Source: Ktedonobacteraceae bacterium
Lineage (GTDB): Bacteria; Chloroflexota; Ktedonobacteria; Ktedonobacterales; Ktedonobacteraceae
DNA length: 64,000 nucleotides
Direction of reading: 5' to 3'
Assembly: GCA_035653615.1 (NCBI GenBank)
Contig: DASRBN010000039.1
Coordinates: 152,275 to 216,274 of the forward strand
Part shown: positions 51,903-60,501 of the stretch, piece by piece
Position numbering within the stretch: position 1 is the stretch's first letter
Layout of the letters: each line of letters begins with the position of its first letter
Notes under the pieces: model-generated
Told to the model about the DNA's origin: nothing
Seen by the model: the letters and a program-made list of their open reading frames with translations, nothing else
The model's database searches: none
Made by a program: the position numbers and the translations under genes

Positions 51903-53510
51903 TCAAGCCTGTTTCAGCAACTCATCATGTTCGCTCGTATAAGGAATTATGCGTCCTTCGGGCATCAGCAGCAAGGTATCAGGCTGCAGGTAGCGTACAA
52001 ATTCGACATCGTGCGTGACGGCGATGATGGTGCCGTTGTAGTTGCCAAGCGCCTCGCCGATGATGTTGCGCGAAAGTACATCCAGGTGCGTTGTTGGCTC
52101 GTCGAGGACGAGTAAGTTCGGGCCATCGAGAACCATCTTAGCAAGCGCCAGGCGTGTCTTTTCGCCGCCACTCAGCGTGCCAATCTGCTGGAATACGCGG
52201 TCGCCGCTGAACATGAAACGGCCCAGTACTCCACGCACCCGTTTGCTATCATCGGGGAGTATGGCTCTGGCCTCGTTCAGCACAGTGTTGGTGTAATCGA
52301 GGCCCTCGTTCTCCTGAGCATAATAGCCGGTGCGCACGCGATCACCGATGGTTACAGTGCCGGCATTGAGCGCAGTCATGCCCAGCAGGGTGCGCAGCAG
52401 AGTCGTTTTGCCGGCGCCGTTCAGGCCGATCACGACCAGGCGCTGCCCGCGTTCGATCTGGAAGCTGATGTTACGGAAGATCTGCTTCGTCCCATAGCTC
52501 TTGGTAAGCTTTTTGGCTTGCAGGACTATCTGCCCGCTCGGCTGGCGCATGGGAAAATCGATCTTCATGCGGCGACTGGTCTGAGGCAACACAGGCTTGC
52601 TTGCCTCAAGCGTGGCGATTCGCTTATCGACGGCGATACGCTGGCTTACGCGTGTTGCGCCATAGCTGCGAAGTTTCTGCGAAGTCTTGCGCAGGCGCGC
52701 TATTTCACGCTCCTGCTGTGCCCTCGTGCGTTCCATCAAGGCGAGCGCATCTCCGGTTTGCTTGAGATAGCTGGAGTAGGTGCCGCGATATTCTTCGAGT
52801 TTGTGTGTGAACTCGTTAAGACGCAGGATCTTATTGATACTATGATCAAGCAAATCCAGGTCATGCGAGATGATCAGAATCGCGCCCCGGTAGCTTTCCA
52901 GAAACTCCATCAACCATGCCGTGGCCTGCACGTCGAGAAAGTTCGTCGGCTCATCTAGCAGCAGGAGGTCGGGAGCCTGGAAGAGTAATCGCGCCAGCGT
53001 AAGCTTCGTCTTCTGCCCACCACTGAGCGTGGATACCAGACGATCCAGTGTAACGCCGCCGAGATTCAATCCGGCAACCAGCTGCTCTGCACGGGCATCG
53101 GCATTATAATAGCCCAGCCGCTCAAGCGAACTCTGTGCCTGCTCAAAGCGCTTCAAGAGCAGGGATATATCTCCATTACCTGACTCTGAAAGCCGATTTG
53201 ATGCCTCTTCGTAGGAACGAATGGCCGCATCAAGACCGGTACTTTCGAAGATGTAATCGCGCACGGTGATACCGTCGGCGACGGATGTTTCATGGGCCAC
53301 ATCCTGTGACAGGTAGCCATGACTGCGCGGCAACATCACATGTCCGCTGTCGGGCTCTTGTAGTCCCGCGATGATTTTGAGTAGCGAGCTTTTGCCCGCG
53401 CCGTTCACGCCGATTAAGCCTGCTTTTTCCCCTGGCGCTACAGTAAATGAAACATCGTCCAGCACCAGGTGCGGGCCGTATGAAAGATGTATGTGATTGA
53501 CCTGTAACAT
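51903..53510 (-). CDS. ABC-F family ribosome-associated ATPase
   Basis: Soluble twin-ABC protein of 535 residues without membrane segments. ABC1 has Walker A GVNGAGKSS (34-42), signature LSGGQ (162-166) and DEPTNFLD (186-193). A charged helical linker of about 80 residues (243-325) is the P-site tRNA interaction arm. ABC2 has GLNGAGKTT (362-370), LSGGE (446-450) and DEPTTHLD (470-477). Members act on ribosomes, either as antibiotic-resistance proteins or as rescue factors. ATG 53510 starts the family (MLQVNHIHLSYG). The frame is open for another 113 codons upstream, but those residues match no ABC-F domain. A leader with attenuator features precedes it. Confidence 0.9.
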   Translation of the reverse strand: MLQVNHIHLSYGPHLVLDDVSFTVAPGEKAGLIGVNGAGKSSLLKIIAGLQEPDSGHVMLPRSHGYLSQDVAHETSVADGITVRDYIFESTGLDAAIRSYEEASNRLSESGNGDISLLLKRFEQAQSSLERLGYYNADARAEQLVAGLNLGGVTLDRLVSTLSGGQKTKLTLARLLFQAPDLLLLDEPTNFLDVQATAWLMEFLESYRGAILIISHDLDLLDHSINKILRLNEFTHKLEEYRGTYSSYLKQTGDALALMERTRAQQEREIARLRKTSQKLRSYGATRVSQRIAVDKRIATLEASKPVLPQTSRRMKIDFPMRQPSGQIVLQAKKLTKSYGTKQIFRNISFQIERGQRLVVIGLNGAGKTTLLRTLLGMTALNAGTVTIGDRVRTGYYAQENEGLDYTNTVLNEARAILPDDSKRVRGVLGRFMFSGDRVFQQIGTLSGGEKTRLALAKMVLDGPNLLVLDEPTTHLDVLSRNIIGEALGNYNGTIIAVTHDVEFVRYLQPDTLLLMPEGRIIPYTSEHDELLKQA

Positions 53511-53842
53511 GTTCGTTTGCTCTTTCCTATAGCCATCAGACTCTTTGCTTGCCTTATCAGTTTGCCGGGTATTCGATTGTGTCTGATGTACCTCATGTAT
53601 CTCAGTTTTCACAGTGCGGACTGCGAAGCGATAAAAGTGAGTGAGATTGAATAAAGAAATGCCTGGAGATACCTTGTAGGATATCCGGGCGACTGGGGGC
53701 ATGTTCTCGTGCAAGGCGCGGGTGTAGCGGGCGACATGTACTGTTGCTGGGTTTGGTGCAACGAGAAAACGATGCCCGGCGACATACGCCAGGAGAGAAT
53801 CGAGGGAGGAAAGAAAGCAACTCTGGAGATGCGAATAGCAGT

Positions 53843-53878
53843 AAAACAAAGCTACTCACTTCATAGCTGGTAAGTGAG
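53843..53878 (-). terminator. Terminator-like hairpin in the abcF leader
   Basis: On the minus strand CTCACTT and AAGTGAG form a 7-bp stem (53855-53878) with a ten-base loop, followed after four bases by TTTGTTTT (53843-53850). An upstream GCTACT can pair with AGTAGC at the 3' side as an alternative stem. It lies about 335 bases before abcF and fits a premature-termination element. Confidence 0.55.
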
Positions 53879-53906
53879 CAGGTGCATCAAGTAGCGCCAT
53901 TTCCTA

Positions 53907-53937
53907 CCGCGTAAGCCCGGCGTGATCGCCTACGCGG
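53907..53937 (-). promoter_or_regulatory. Leader hairpin containing the leader-peptide stop codon
   Basis: CCGCGTA (5' arm, minus strand) pairs with TACGCGG, and inside it GGCG pairs with CGCC around an ATCA loop. The stop codon of the 17-residue leader peptide is in the 5' arm, so a ribosome stalled at the peptide's end would open this stem. Confidence 0.55.
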
Positions 53938-53983
53938 GTAAGCAGACTGCGAGATTTGGTCCGCCATTGAACATGTGTAACAT
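53930..53983 (-). CDS. Putative 17-residue leader peptide of abcF
   Basis: Minus-strand frame MLHMFNGGPNLAVCLPA, with AGGA eight bases before the ATG at 53983; ATG at 53992 would add three residues. It starts about 40 bases after the predicted transcription start. It ends inside a hairpin that is followed by a terminator-like hairpin, the layout of ribosome-mediated attenuation known for antibiotic-induced ABC-F genes. Too short for homology; support is purely architectural. Confidence 0.5.
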   Translation of the reverse strand: MLHMFNGGPNLAVCLPA

Positions 53984-54028
53984 GTGATTCATCCTGTCTT
54001 CTTTAAAGTATCTATTATGCTCGCTCAA

Positions 54029-54058
54029 ATACTAACATTTAATAAGATGTGCTGTCAA
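54029..54058 (-). promoter_or_regulatory. Sigma70 promoter of the abcF leader transcript
   Basis: On the minus strand, TTGACA (54053-54058) and TAGTAT (54029-54034) with an 18-base spacer. Transcription would start near 54022, giving a leader of about 510 bases before abcF. It lies just after the terminator of the RRM gene. Confidence 0.6.
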
Positions 54059-54083
54059 GGGCAAAAACGGGCAATCGAATAAA

Positions 54084-54115
54084 GAAGCCAGCAACGTTGC
54101 TGGCTTCCTTTTTTT
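54084..54115. terminator. Perfect palindromic terminator between rrm and abcF
   Basis: GAAGCCAGCAAC (54084-54095) is followed directly by its complement (54096-54107). T-rich tails lie on both sides: seven T on the plus strand (54109-54115) and TTTATT on the minus strand. It probably ends transcription of the RRM gene, which stops at 54152, before the abcF promoter. Confidence 0.75.
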
Positions 54116-54151
54116 CATCTGCTCAATCAAAATGAATTGAAGTAGTGCAGA

Positions 54152-54499
54152 CTAGTAGCGCCGGTCCCGGTATCCGTCCCTGTCGCGAGGGCCTGAACGC
54201 CGGTCTCGGCTTTGATAGCGATTGCCTCCGCCAAATTGTTGTCGCTCGCGTGCTTCATTCACGATGATCGTGCGGTCTCCGACGCGCGAACCGTTTAACT
54301 GATCAATGGCGTCACGTGACTCCTGATCGTTACTCATCTCTACAAAACCAAAACCTTTGCTGCGTCCCGAATCACGATCGGTAATTACAGTTGCCGAAAC
54401 GACCTGACCGATATGCGAAAAAATATCGGCAAGATCTTCGCTTGTCGTTGCATACGGCAAGCCACCTACATAGAGTCTCAAGTTCTGATGCTCCCACAT
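54152..54499 (-). CDS. RRM-domain RNA-binding protein
   Basis: Single-RRM protein of about 115 residues like bacterial Rbp/cold-induced proteins. RNP2 is LYVGGLPY and RNP1 is KGFGFVEM, both with the aromatic residues needed to stack on RNA. The C-terminal tail (RYQSRDRRSGPRDRDGYRDR) is rich in Arg, Asp and Gly. It probably acts as an RNA chaperone. The start is uncertain: ATG 54499 has no good ribosome site, whereas GGGAG lies nine bases before an in-frame TTG at 54481, which would begin the protein right at the RRM. Confidence 0.88.
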   Translation of the reverse strand: MWEHQNLRLYVGGLPYATTSEDLADIFSHIGQVVSATVITDRDSGRSKGFGFVEMSNDQESRDAIDQLNGSRVGDRTIIVNEARERQQFGGGNRYQSRDRRSGPRDRDGYRDRRY

Positions 54500-54686
54500 C
54501 GACGTCTACAAACCAATTGCTGTCGGTGGAAACGTTCTCCCACATACACGATACAACAACATCTGACGTCACTCTTATAGTATAACACATATGCCGCGCA
54601 AGGTATTTCCAAAACACGATTTCGCTGGAAAATTGGTTATGACCAGGAGTGAGGCATACCATAAAAGGCTATCGCCTGGTCTTGCA

Positions 54687-55361
54687 CTATGACTCTGCCT
54701 GTCGTTTCGGCTCAGACACAGTCGCCGTTTCCCCTGCCAGGATTTGCTTGATGAGGGTGCGTGTCTTTTCAAGCGTTACCCCTGATCTTCGGAAGATCTG
54801 ATCTGTAATATCTTCTTGTTCGCGAATCAGACCTAGCAGCAGGTGTTCTGTACCAATGTAATGATGCTTGAGCAGTAGTGCCTCCTGGACCGCCAGCTCA
54901 ATACTTGCCTTCCCATGCTGTGTCATCCCAATCTGTGCATCCTCGATTGCGTGCTCTCCCGCTGGGTGCAACATTTCAATCTGATCCCGCACCTCATCCT
55001 GCCGGAGCTTTAAAAGATTGAGCGCCCTGGCCGCGACACCCTCACCTTCTTCCATGAGGGCCAGCAATACGTGTTCTGTTCCAATACCATCGTGATTATA
55101 GCGGTGCGCTTCCTCATTCGCCAGCGTCAGTACTTTGCGTGCGCGTTCAGTGAATTTGGCAAATGGATGATCTGGCCCTGGCCTGATATTCACAGTGACG
55201 CGCTGGCCCTGCACAAACTTCTCTACATCCTCTGGGGCAAAACGATACTCTCCAGCAATACGATATCCGATCAATTCACCTCGTGTCACCAGACGCCTCA
55301 CAGTTACCGGCTCGATCCGTAGCAGATCAGCGACTTCTTCTGTTGTCAGTAGGCGTTCCAT
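54687..55361 (-). CDS. Excisionase-type HTH fused to a Clp N-terminal domain
   Basis: Fusion of 224 residues. Residues 1-50 (LLTTEEVADLLRIEPVTVRR followed by YRFAPEDVEKF) form an HTH_17/MerR-like DNA-binding domain. Residues 65-210 are a complete double Clp-N repeat: FTERARKVLTLANEEAHRYN, IGTEHVLLALMEEGEGVAA, then IELAVQEALLLKHHYIGTEH, LLLGLIREQE. No AAA+ ATPase follows. Clp-N domains bind adaptors, degrons or phosphoarginine in ClpC, so this protein may couple such a signal to transcription. AGAGAGGA precedes ATG 55361, and a good promoter lies 46 bases upstream. Confidence 0.85.
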   Translation of the reverse strand: MERLLTTEEVADLLRIEPVTVRRLVTRGELIGYRIAGEYRFAPEDVEKFVQGQRVTVNIRPGPDHPFAKFTERARKVLTLANEEAHRYNHDGIGTEHVLLALMEEGEGVAARALNLLKLRQDEVRDQIEMLHPAGEHAIEDAQIGMTQHGKASIELAVQEALLLKHHYIGTEHLLLGLIREQEDITDQIFRRSGVTLEKTRTLIKQILAGETATVSEPKRQAES

Positions 55362-55406
55362 AATATCCTCTCTAATAAAGTAGCGAACTACGATCTAACT
55401 AAGATT

Positions 55407-55435
55407 AGTATAGATGATTTTACCGTAATTTGCAA
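55407..55435 (-). promoter_or_regulatory. Sigma70 promoter of the HTH-ClpN gene
   Basis: On the minus strand, TTGCAA (55430-55435) and TATACT (55407-55412) with a 17-base spacer. The palindrome AAGTACTT lies just upstream near 55443-55450 and could be an operator for autoregulation. Confidence 0.6.
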
Positions 55436-55753
55436 TACTTAAAAGTACTTCAAGATTATTTAAGATTTTATTGTAGTGTTGGCAAGAGGTTGAGGGTGAG
55501 AAGATGAAATACAATCATGGCAGAAGAGTAGTCGCTCGTACTTTTTGGGGAGAATTCCCCCTGGACGCCTTCTATCTCATTCACAAAAAACGGTTTCTTA
55601 TCACGTCTATTCTCTGAAAATTTGAACAGCATGTCTGCATTACTAGTTGGCAATCTTTTCTAAAAATTCTGTAGAAACGCTATGGACAAACCATGTGGCT
55701 TCTGAGTGCCAATTGTTGATTGAGGCAGGTTATTCCCTGCAAGGAGAGACATT
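55436..55753. other. A+T-rich divergent intergenic region
   Basis: About 320 bases between the HTH-ClpN promoter and the secreted-protein gene. No repeat element or clear plus-strand promoter is seen; a short minus-strand frame at 55468-55653 has no recognisable feature. Confidence 0.4.
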
Positions 55754-57682
55754 ATGTTCTTTGAAAAGTTCTTTCAAGCTATTCATCTTCGTGGCAGCCT
55801 ACGCTGGTTTTTGTGCTTGTCGGCCCTGGTAATGCTCTTTGTATCCCTGACTGTCACAGTTCCTGGTACGCTGGCCGCAGGCGCCAGTGAGTTTAATAGC
55901 TCCAACAGCGCTCGACTGCATGGTGCTTCTGCTGCGATAACAGGTAGAAGCAACATCCACCGAAGCTCTGGGCCGCACTTCTTCCGCCTTAAAGGTGCTC
56001 CCGCACCGAAGTTAGGAAGCGGTAATCTCCAATACTTTGGAGGCCCGATCCAAAAATATCCCAAGGTGTATATCACATTCTGGGACTGGAGCAGTGATCC
56101 CTATAGTGAAGCGCCGTACCTTGAAAATTTCCTTGCCGGAGTGGGAGGAAGTAGCTGGCTCAATACGGTGACACAGTATAATGACACCAGTCGTGGCTAC
56201 GTCACCAGCCCGTCTAATCAGCTTCTCGGGACCTGGAACGATACCGTTGACCCGGCGCCGACCCAGCCGACGCAAAGTCAGTTAGCACAAGAGGCGCTGG
56301 TCTCAGCGGCCCATTTTGGATATAACCCTGACGCTACCTACTTCATCGCCACCGCAACGGGCAAATCGAGTGCTGGTTTTGGCTCTCAGTATTGTGCCTG
56401 GCATAATGTCATCTGGAATCAGTCTGATCCGGTGGAATACACGGACTTCCCATACATTCCTGATGCTGGCGGGGAGTGTGGCATGAATGATGTGAATCCT
56501 GGGCCTGCAGGCTACCTGGATGGCGTCAGTATCGTTGCCGGACATGAGCTTGCCGAGGCACAGACCGATCCCCAACTTAATGCCTGGGCCGATTGGGATG
56601 GCTATGAGATTGGTGACAAGTGCGAGTGGATCAACTTGCAGAACATTACGTTACCAACCGGCACCTTTGCGATTCAGCCACTTTGGAGTAATGCTTCTGG
56701 TAGTTGCGTTGCATCCTATTCTGTGAGTACCTATGGTTTTGATGAGTCTCCCATTCCGACAGCTAGCAGTTGGGCAAGCAGTATTGTTGAGGGATCCGAT
56801 AACAATGCCTGGTTCACGGAGTTCAATGGAAACAAGATCGGAAGGGCCACGATTGTGCCGGGCCAGGGAGTAACTGCCCTCACCGAATTTCCCATCCCGA
56901 CGGCTGGGAGCGGGCCGCAAGGCATTACCAGTGGGCCGGATGGCAATCTCTGGTTCACGGAGTTCAATGGAAACAAGATCGGGCGCATTACTCCATCCGG
57001 TACAATCACTGAATTTCCCATCCCGACAGTCAACAGCGAACCGGCTAGTATTACCTCTGATGGAACCAATCTCTGGTTCACGGAGTTCAAGGGGAACAAA
57101 ATAGGGGAAATTACGACGACGGGAGCTATTACCGAATACGTGATTCCAACCGCCAATAGCGGCCCATTAGGGATTACCTATCGCGGACAACCGAGCAATT
57201 CTGTCACACGCATCTGGTTCACTGAGTATAACGCCAGCAAGATCGGACATACGCAAGTGCAAGCCCAATGTTCTGGTGTTCCTCCTCATATCCATTGTGT
57301 GTTTGTCACTAAGATTTTTGATAGTCCGCTTCCGTCGGCCAATAGTGAACCATATGGCATTACAACGGCATACGATGGTGCGACGCTCTGGTTCACCGAA
57401 TACGCCGCCAACAAGGTTGGGGAAATTGCTTCCGACGGTTCTCTTACCGAATATACGCTTCCGACGGTCAATAGTGAACCGATGGGTATATCGGCATTCT
57501 CTCTGGGTGCATCATTCGCCGAGTTCAACGGCAATAAGATCGGACTTGTCAATATTAACGGTCCGAGCGAACCTGGTGTGAGCGACATACCGGTTCCTAC
57601 TGCTAACAGTGGGCCAATGGACACCTACGGAGAGTGGTTCATCGAGGCGGTGGCAAATAAGGTTGGAGACTTTTACGCGTAG
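55754..57682 (+). CDS. Secreted protein: HExxE-type domain plus Vgb-like beta-propeller
   Basis: Exported protein of 642 residues. A signal peptide with hydrophobic core WFLCLSALVMLFVSLTVTV is cut near TLAAGA. The first domain (about 85-330) contains VYITFWDW and the motif GHELAEAQTDPQLNAW, a putative metal site seen in Phi-1/EXORDIUM-like and related bacterial proteins, plus paired cysteines. The second part (about 330-640) has six or more blades of the virginiamycin B lyase type, each with WFTEFNGNKIG-like sequence and PIPTANSGP-like turns. Two blades are nearly identical at DNA level (56808-56841 and 56948-56982). Catalytic activity is unproven for both halves. AAGGAGAGACATT sets the start. 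Confidence 0.75.
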   Translation: MFFEKFFQAIHLRGSLRWFLCLSALVMLFVSLTVTVPGTLAAGASEFNSSNSARLHGASAAITGRSNIHRSSGPHFFRLKGAPAPKLGSGNLQYFGGPIQKYPKVYITFWDWSSDPYSEAPYLENFLAGVGGSSWLNTVTQYNDTSRGYVTSPSNQLLGTWNDTVDPAPTQPTQSQLAQEALVSAAHFGYNPDATYFIATATGKSSAGFGSQYCAWHNVIWNQSDPVEYTDFPYIPDAGGECGMNDVNPGPAGYLDGVSIVAGHELAEAQTDPQLNAWADWDGYEIGDKCEWINLQNITLPTGTFAIQPLWSNASGSCVASYSVSTYGFDESPIPTASSWASSIVEGSDNNAWFTEFNGNKIGRATIVPGQGVTALTEFPIPTAGSGPQGITSGPDGNLWFTEFNGNKIGRITPSGTITEFPIPTVNSEPASITSDGTNLWFTEFKGNKIGEITTTGAITEYVIPTANSGPLGITYRGQPSNSVTRIWFTEYNASKIGHTQVQAQCSGVPPHIHCVFVTKIFDSPLPSANSEPYGITTAYDGATLWFTEYAANKVGEIASDGSLTEYTLPTVNSEPMGISAFSLGASFAEFNGNKIGLVNINGPSEPGVSDIPVPTANSGPMDTYGEWFIEAVANKVGDFYA

Positions 57683-57773
57683 CCTGGTTGAGAATGCTCT
57701 ATGCAGGGCCTGGTATGAAGTAGGGGAAAAGAGCGTTCTTCAGGAGCATCATATACGGTCAAGTAGAATGTAG

Positions 57774-57832
57774 ACTCTTTGGCCTCTTGGCAGGGATGCA
57801 GTCCTTGCCAAGAGGCCAAAGAGTAATTTTTT
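57774..57832 (+). terminator. Strong rho-independent terminator
   Basis: A perfect 19-bp stem (57774-57792 with 57806-57824), starting ACTCTTTGGCCTCTTGGCA, has a 13-base loop and is followed by six T (57827-57832). It ends the transcript of the secreted HExxE/Vgb gene. Confidence 0.93.
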
Positions 57833-57941
57833 GATGGTGCTGTATCCTTTTTATCCTGAAAATAAGCTATCGCCGGCAATATCGCAGCGTGTAAAATAGA
57901 AGGACTGAAGATTTCCGAGAGCAAAAAGAAAGGTTTAACCC

Positions 57942-59222
57942 ATGCAATCGCTCGATTTGAGTCCGTATCGTCGTTATTTTCCCTCGCTCGCGTTGAAGGT
58001 CAATGGCAACCATGCCGTCTATTTTGATAATCCGGGTGGAACGCAAGTGGCGCAGCAGGTGATCGACGCGATGGTGACATATTTTCTGGAGGCAAATGCC
58101 AATACACATGGCGCGTTTCTCACGAGCCACCGTACCGACCAGGTAATTGCGAACGCTCGCCAGGCCATGGCGGATTTTTTGTATGCCGGCAGTCCAGATG
58201 AGATCGTATTTGGGCCGAATATGACCACCTTGACGTTTGCTTTCAGCCGCGCCATTGGAAAAACATTGCAGCCGGGCGATGAGATTGTGGTGACAGTGCT
58301 GGATCACGATGCCAATGTCGCGCCGTGGCTGGCATTGCAGGAGCGTGGCGTGGTTATTCGCACGGTTGATGTGCATCCAGAGAATGTGACGCTGGATATG
58401 GAAGATATGCGGGCAAAGATTGGAGAGCGCACGAAGCTGGTAGCCGTTGGTTATGCTTCGAACGCGGTCGGCACGATCAATGATGTGACGACGATCATTC
58501 GTTGGGCGCACGAAGCCGGAGCCCTGGCCTGGATCGATGCCGTGCAGTTCGCTCCACACGGGCCAATTGATGTGCAGGCGCTGGATGCCGATTTCCTGAT
58601 CTGCTCATCTTATAAGTTCTTTGGCCCGCACCTCGGTATCCTGTATGGTAAGGCCGAGTACCTGGAGCGATTTCCTGCCTATAAGGTGCGTCCATCCAGC
58701 AACGATATTCCCGAACGCTGGGAAACGGGCACGCTCAATCACGAGGGATTGGCCGGACTGGTGGGCGTGATTGATTACCTGGCCATGCTGGGTCGCGAAC
58801 AGGGCGAACAGTATAAGGACGCCTTCAGAACCACTGGCGGTGGGCATATGTATAGCGGGAGGCAGCTGGAGTTGAAGGTGGCGATGCAGGCGGTGATGGA
58901 TTATGAGCGTGGCTTATCGGCGCAGTTGCTGTCGGGCCTGCGGGAAATAAAGGGCATTCAGGTCTATGGCATTACCAACCCGCAGGATTTAGCATGGAGA
59001 GTGCCAACAATTACCTGCAATATTGAGGGTCATTCGCCGCAAGAACTGGCCGAATACCTGGCCGAGGCCGGCATTTTCTCCTGGAACGGCAATTACTATG
59101 CGCTCGGTATTATGGAGCGCTTAGGGCTTGAGGAACAGGGTGGAGCATTGCGGCTGGGTATGGCTCATTACAATACGCCCGAAGAGATCGATAGGGTTTT
59201 GGAGCGTTTGGAACAATTGTGA
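57942..59222 (+). CDS. Cysteine desulfurase-like class V aminotransferase
   Basis: PLP enzyme of 426 residues in the cysteine-desulfurase-like group (SufS/Csd relatives). YFDNPGGTQVAQQVIDAM starts the fold, AWIDAVQFAPHGPIDV carries the PLP-contacting Asp, and FLICSSYKFFGPHLGILYG carries the Schiff-base Lys. No Cys is visible at the usual active-site loop near the C-terminus, so sulfur transfer is uncertain and a lyase or aminotransferase role is possible. GAAAGG precedes ATG 57942. No suf or isc genes are adjacent. Confidence 0.83.
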   Translation: MQSLDLSPYRRYFPSLALKVNGNHAVYFDNPGGTQVAQQVIDAMVTYFLEANANTHGAFLTSHRTDQVIANARQAMADFLYAGSPDEIVFGPNMTTLTFAFSRAIGKTLQPGDEIVVTVLDHDANVAPWLALQERGVVIRTVDVHPENVTLDMEDMRAKIGERTKLVAVGYASNAVGTINDVTTIIRWAHEAGALAWIDAVQFAPHGPIDVQALDADFLICSSYKFFGPHLGILYGKAEYLERFPAYKVRPSSNDIPERWETGTLNHEGLAGLVGVIDYLAMLGREQGEQYKDAFRTTGGGHMYSGRQLELKVAMQAVMDYERGLSAQLLSGLREIKGIQVYGITNPQDLAWRVPTITCNIEGHSPQELAEYLAEAGIFSWNGNYYALGIMERLGLEEQGGALRLGMAHYNTPEEIDRVLERLEQL

Positions 59223-59251
59223 GAACGGATGTAATGGTGCCAGGTGGGCTT

Positions 59252-59284
59252 AGAGAGAGCGCACCTTTTTGGTCGCCCTCTCTC
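59252..59284. terminator. Imperfect hairpin after the aminotransferase gene
   Basis: AGAGAGAGCGCACC and GGTCGCCCTCTCT pair with a few mismatches around a TTTTT loop. The tail is pyrimidine-rich rather than a T-run, so termination is possible but weak. Confidence 0.35.
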
Positions 59285-59342
59285 CTTCCCTGTTCCTCAG
59301 ATTCGGGATGTCTTATCATCGCACCACTACATACCTGTGCTT

Positions 59343-60134
59343 TTATGCGTTTCTAGTGGTAATCGTAAACGCACCCCATTCGCCGGTCAAAATCTGGCCA
59401 TGCACGGAGACGCTTTTTCCTTCCTCGATGCTTTTCTCGGTCATCAAGCCGAGCGCGATGATCAGGGAGTTGATTTTGACCGGAACTCCGGTGTAGACGC
59501 CTACTTCTTGCCCATCCACGAAATAGCGCACCTCGTCTTTCCTCCTCGAATAGGTGATGCGATAGCGATGCAACTGTCCGGGGGCAGTCTCTAGCGGGAG
59601 TTCGTTGAAGTCGCAGAAGTATTTGGGTCTGTCGGCATTTTCTGGATCGACGGGTTCTGGTACGCCTGGGAAAGGCAAGATAGCGTACACGGTCGCTATG
59701 ATGTCGTTGCAGACGAAGAAGTCGAGCGCGGCGCCTGTGGTGAAGTCGAGCAGGTTGACGGACACGAACCCGTCATAGAGGTCGTGCGGGGCAGTATTAG
59801 CACAGCGAGCGCGCATATTCCATTCAAATGATATTTCGCCTTGCTCTGGCACATCGAAGAGCCGCGTGGAGAAGAACATGTTTTTGGCGTTATCGAGTAT
59901 CTGTACCTGGTCGTTGGCCCGGCTGATTTTGGCTGATACGCGCATGCGCTCACCCTCGACTACAACCGCCGCGTCAGGCTCGCGATAGCGCCAGAAGGTG
60001 CCATCCGGCAGCGGAAAACCACCATATTCCCAGGAGCGATTCACTCCTGTAATAATGCTGTGATAATCTGAATATATGAGCGACTCTTCCTCCTGCTGCC
60101 TATCCGCAATGGGAGTTATCTGTGCCTGATCCAT
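59343..60134 (-). CDS. Predicted beta-sandwich (DUF6081-like) protein of unknown function
   Basis: Soluble protein of 263 residues with no signal peptide. The pattern GEISFEWNMRARCANTAPHD, then HRYRITYSRRKDEVRYFVDG and IIALGLMTEKSIEEGKS, resembles a concanavalin/LamG-type jelly roll, and I associate it with proteins annotated DUF6081. No catalytic residues can be named; ligand binding, possibly of carbohydrate, is a guess. ATG 60134 is set by GAGG nine bases upstream; the frame runs on to 60203 without other support. Confidence 0.6.
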   Translation of the reverse strand: MDQAQITPIADRQQEEESLIYSDYHSIITGVNRSWEYGGFPLPDGTFWRYREPDAAVVVEGERMRVSAKISRANDQVQILDNAKNMFFSTRLFDVPEQGEISFEWNMRARCANTAPHDLYDGFVSVNLLDFTTGAALDFFVCNDIIATVYAILPFPGVPEPVDPENADRPKYFCDFNELPLETAPGQLHRYRITYSRRKDEVRYFVDGQEVGVYTGVPVKINSLIIALGLMTEKSIEEGKSVSVHGQILTGEWGAFTITTRNA

Positions 60135-60348
60135 AATGGGTAACCTCTTTCCTTTCTTTGTCTCTGCTATAGTTGTTGGGTATGAATATGCCCGGACATG
60201 CAATACAATAGATCACTTAAATTGTAGCAAATTTTGCCCGGGTGGTGCATAGAGCTTGAATCTTGCGGCAAATGAACGGATATGTATTGCAAGATAGCCC
60301 TTCATACGTATTAGTTTGTAGGGACTCTCTATATAGTAGGCGAATAGT

Positions 60349-60378
60349 TTGCTCTAAGCAGGTAAGCGCGGTTATAAT
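60349..60378 (+). promoter_or_regulatory. Candidate sigma70 promoter of the GTPase operon
   Basis: TTGCTC (60349-60354) and a perfect TATAAT (60373-60378) with an 18-base spacer, 124 bases before the GTPase start. The rest of the 60135-60501 gap has no gene or repeat. Confidence 0.5.
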
Positions 60379-60501
60379 GAGTGTGATGAAGCAATGGCGC
60401 CTCCTGTCCTGAACCTGGTCGTGTGGCCTCACCTTCGGGAGTCCATCTGAAATTTATGAAACAGGCAGGGCAGAAAAAATAGAGAGAGGAAAGGTGCGTT
60501 T

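Noticed and set aside
57867..58559. 230-residue minus-strand frame
   Set aside because: Opposite a clear class V aminotransferase and without recognisable domain or ribosome site.
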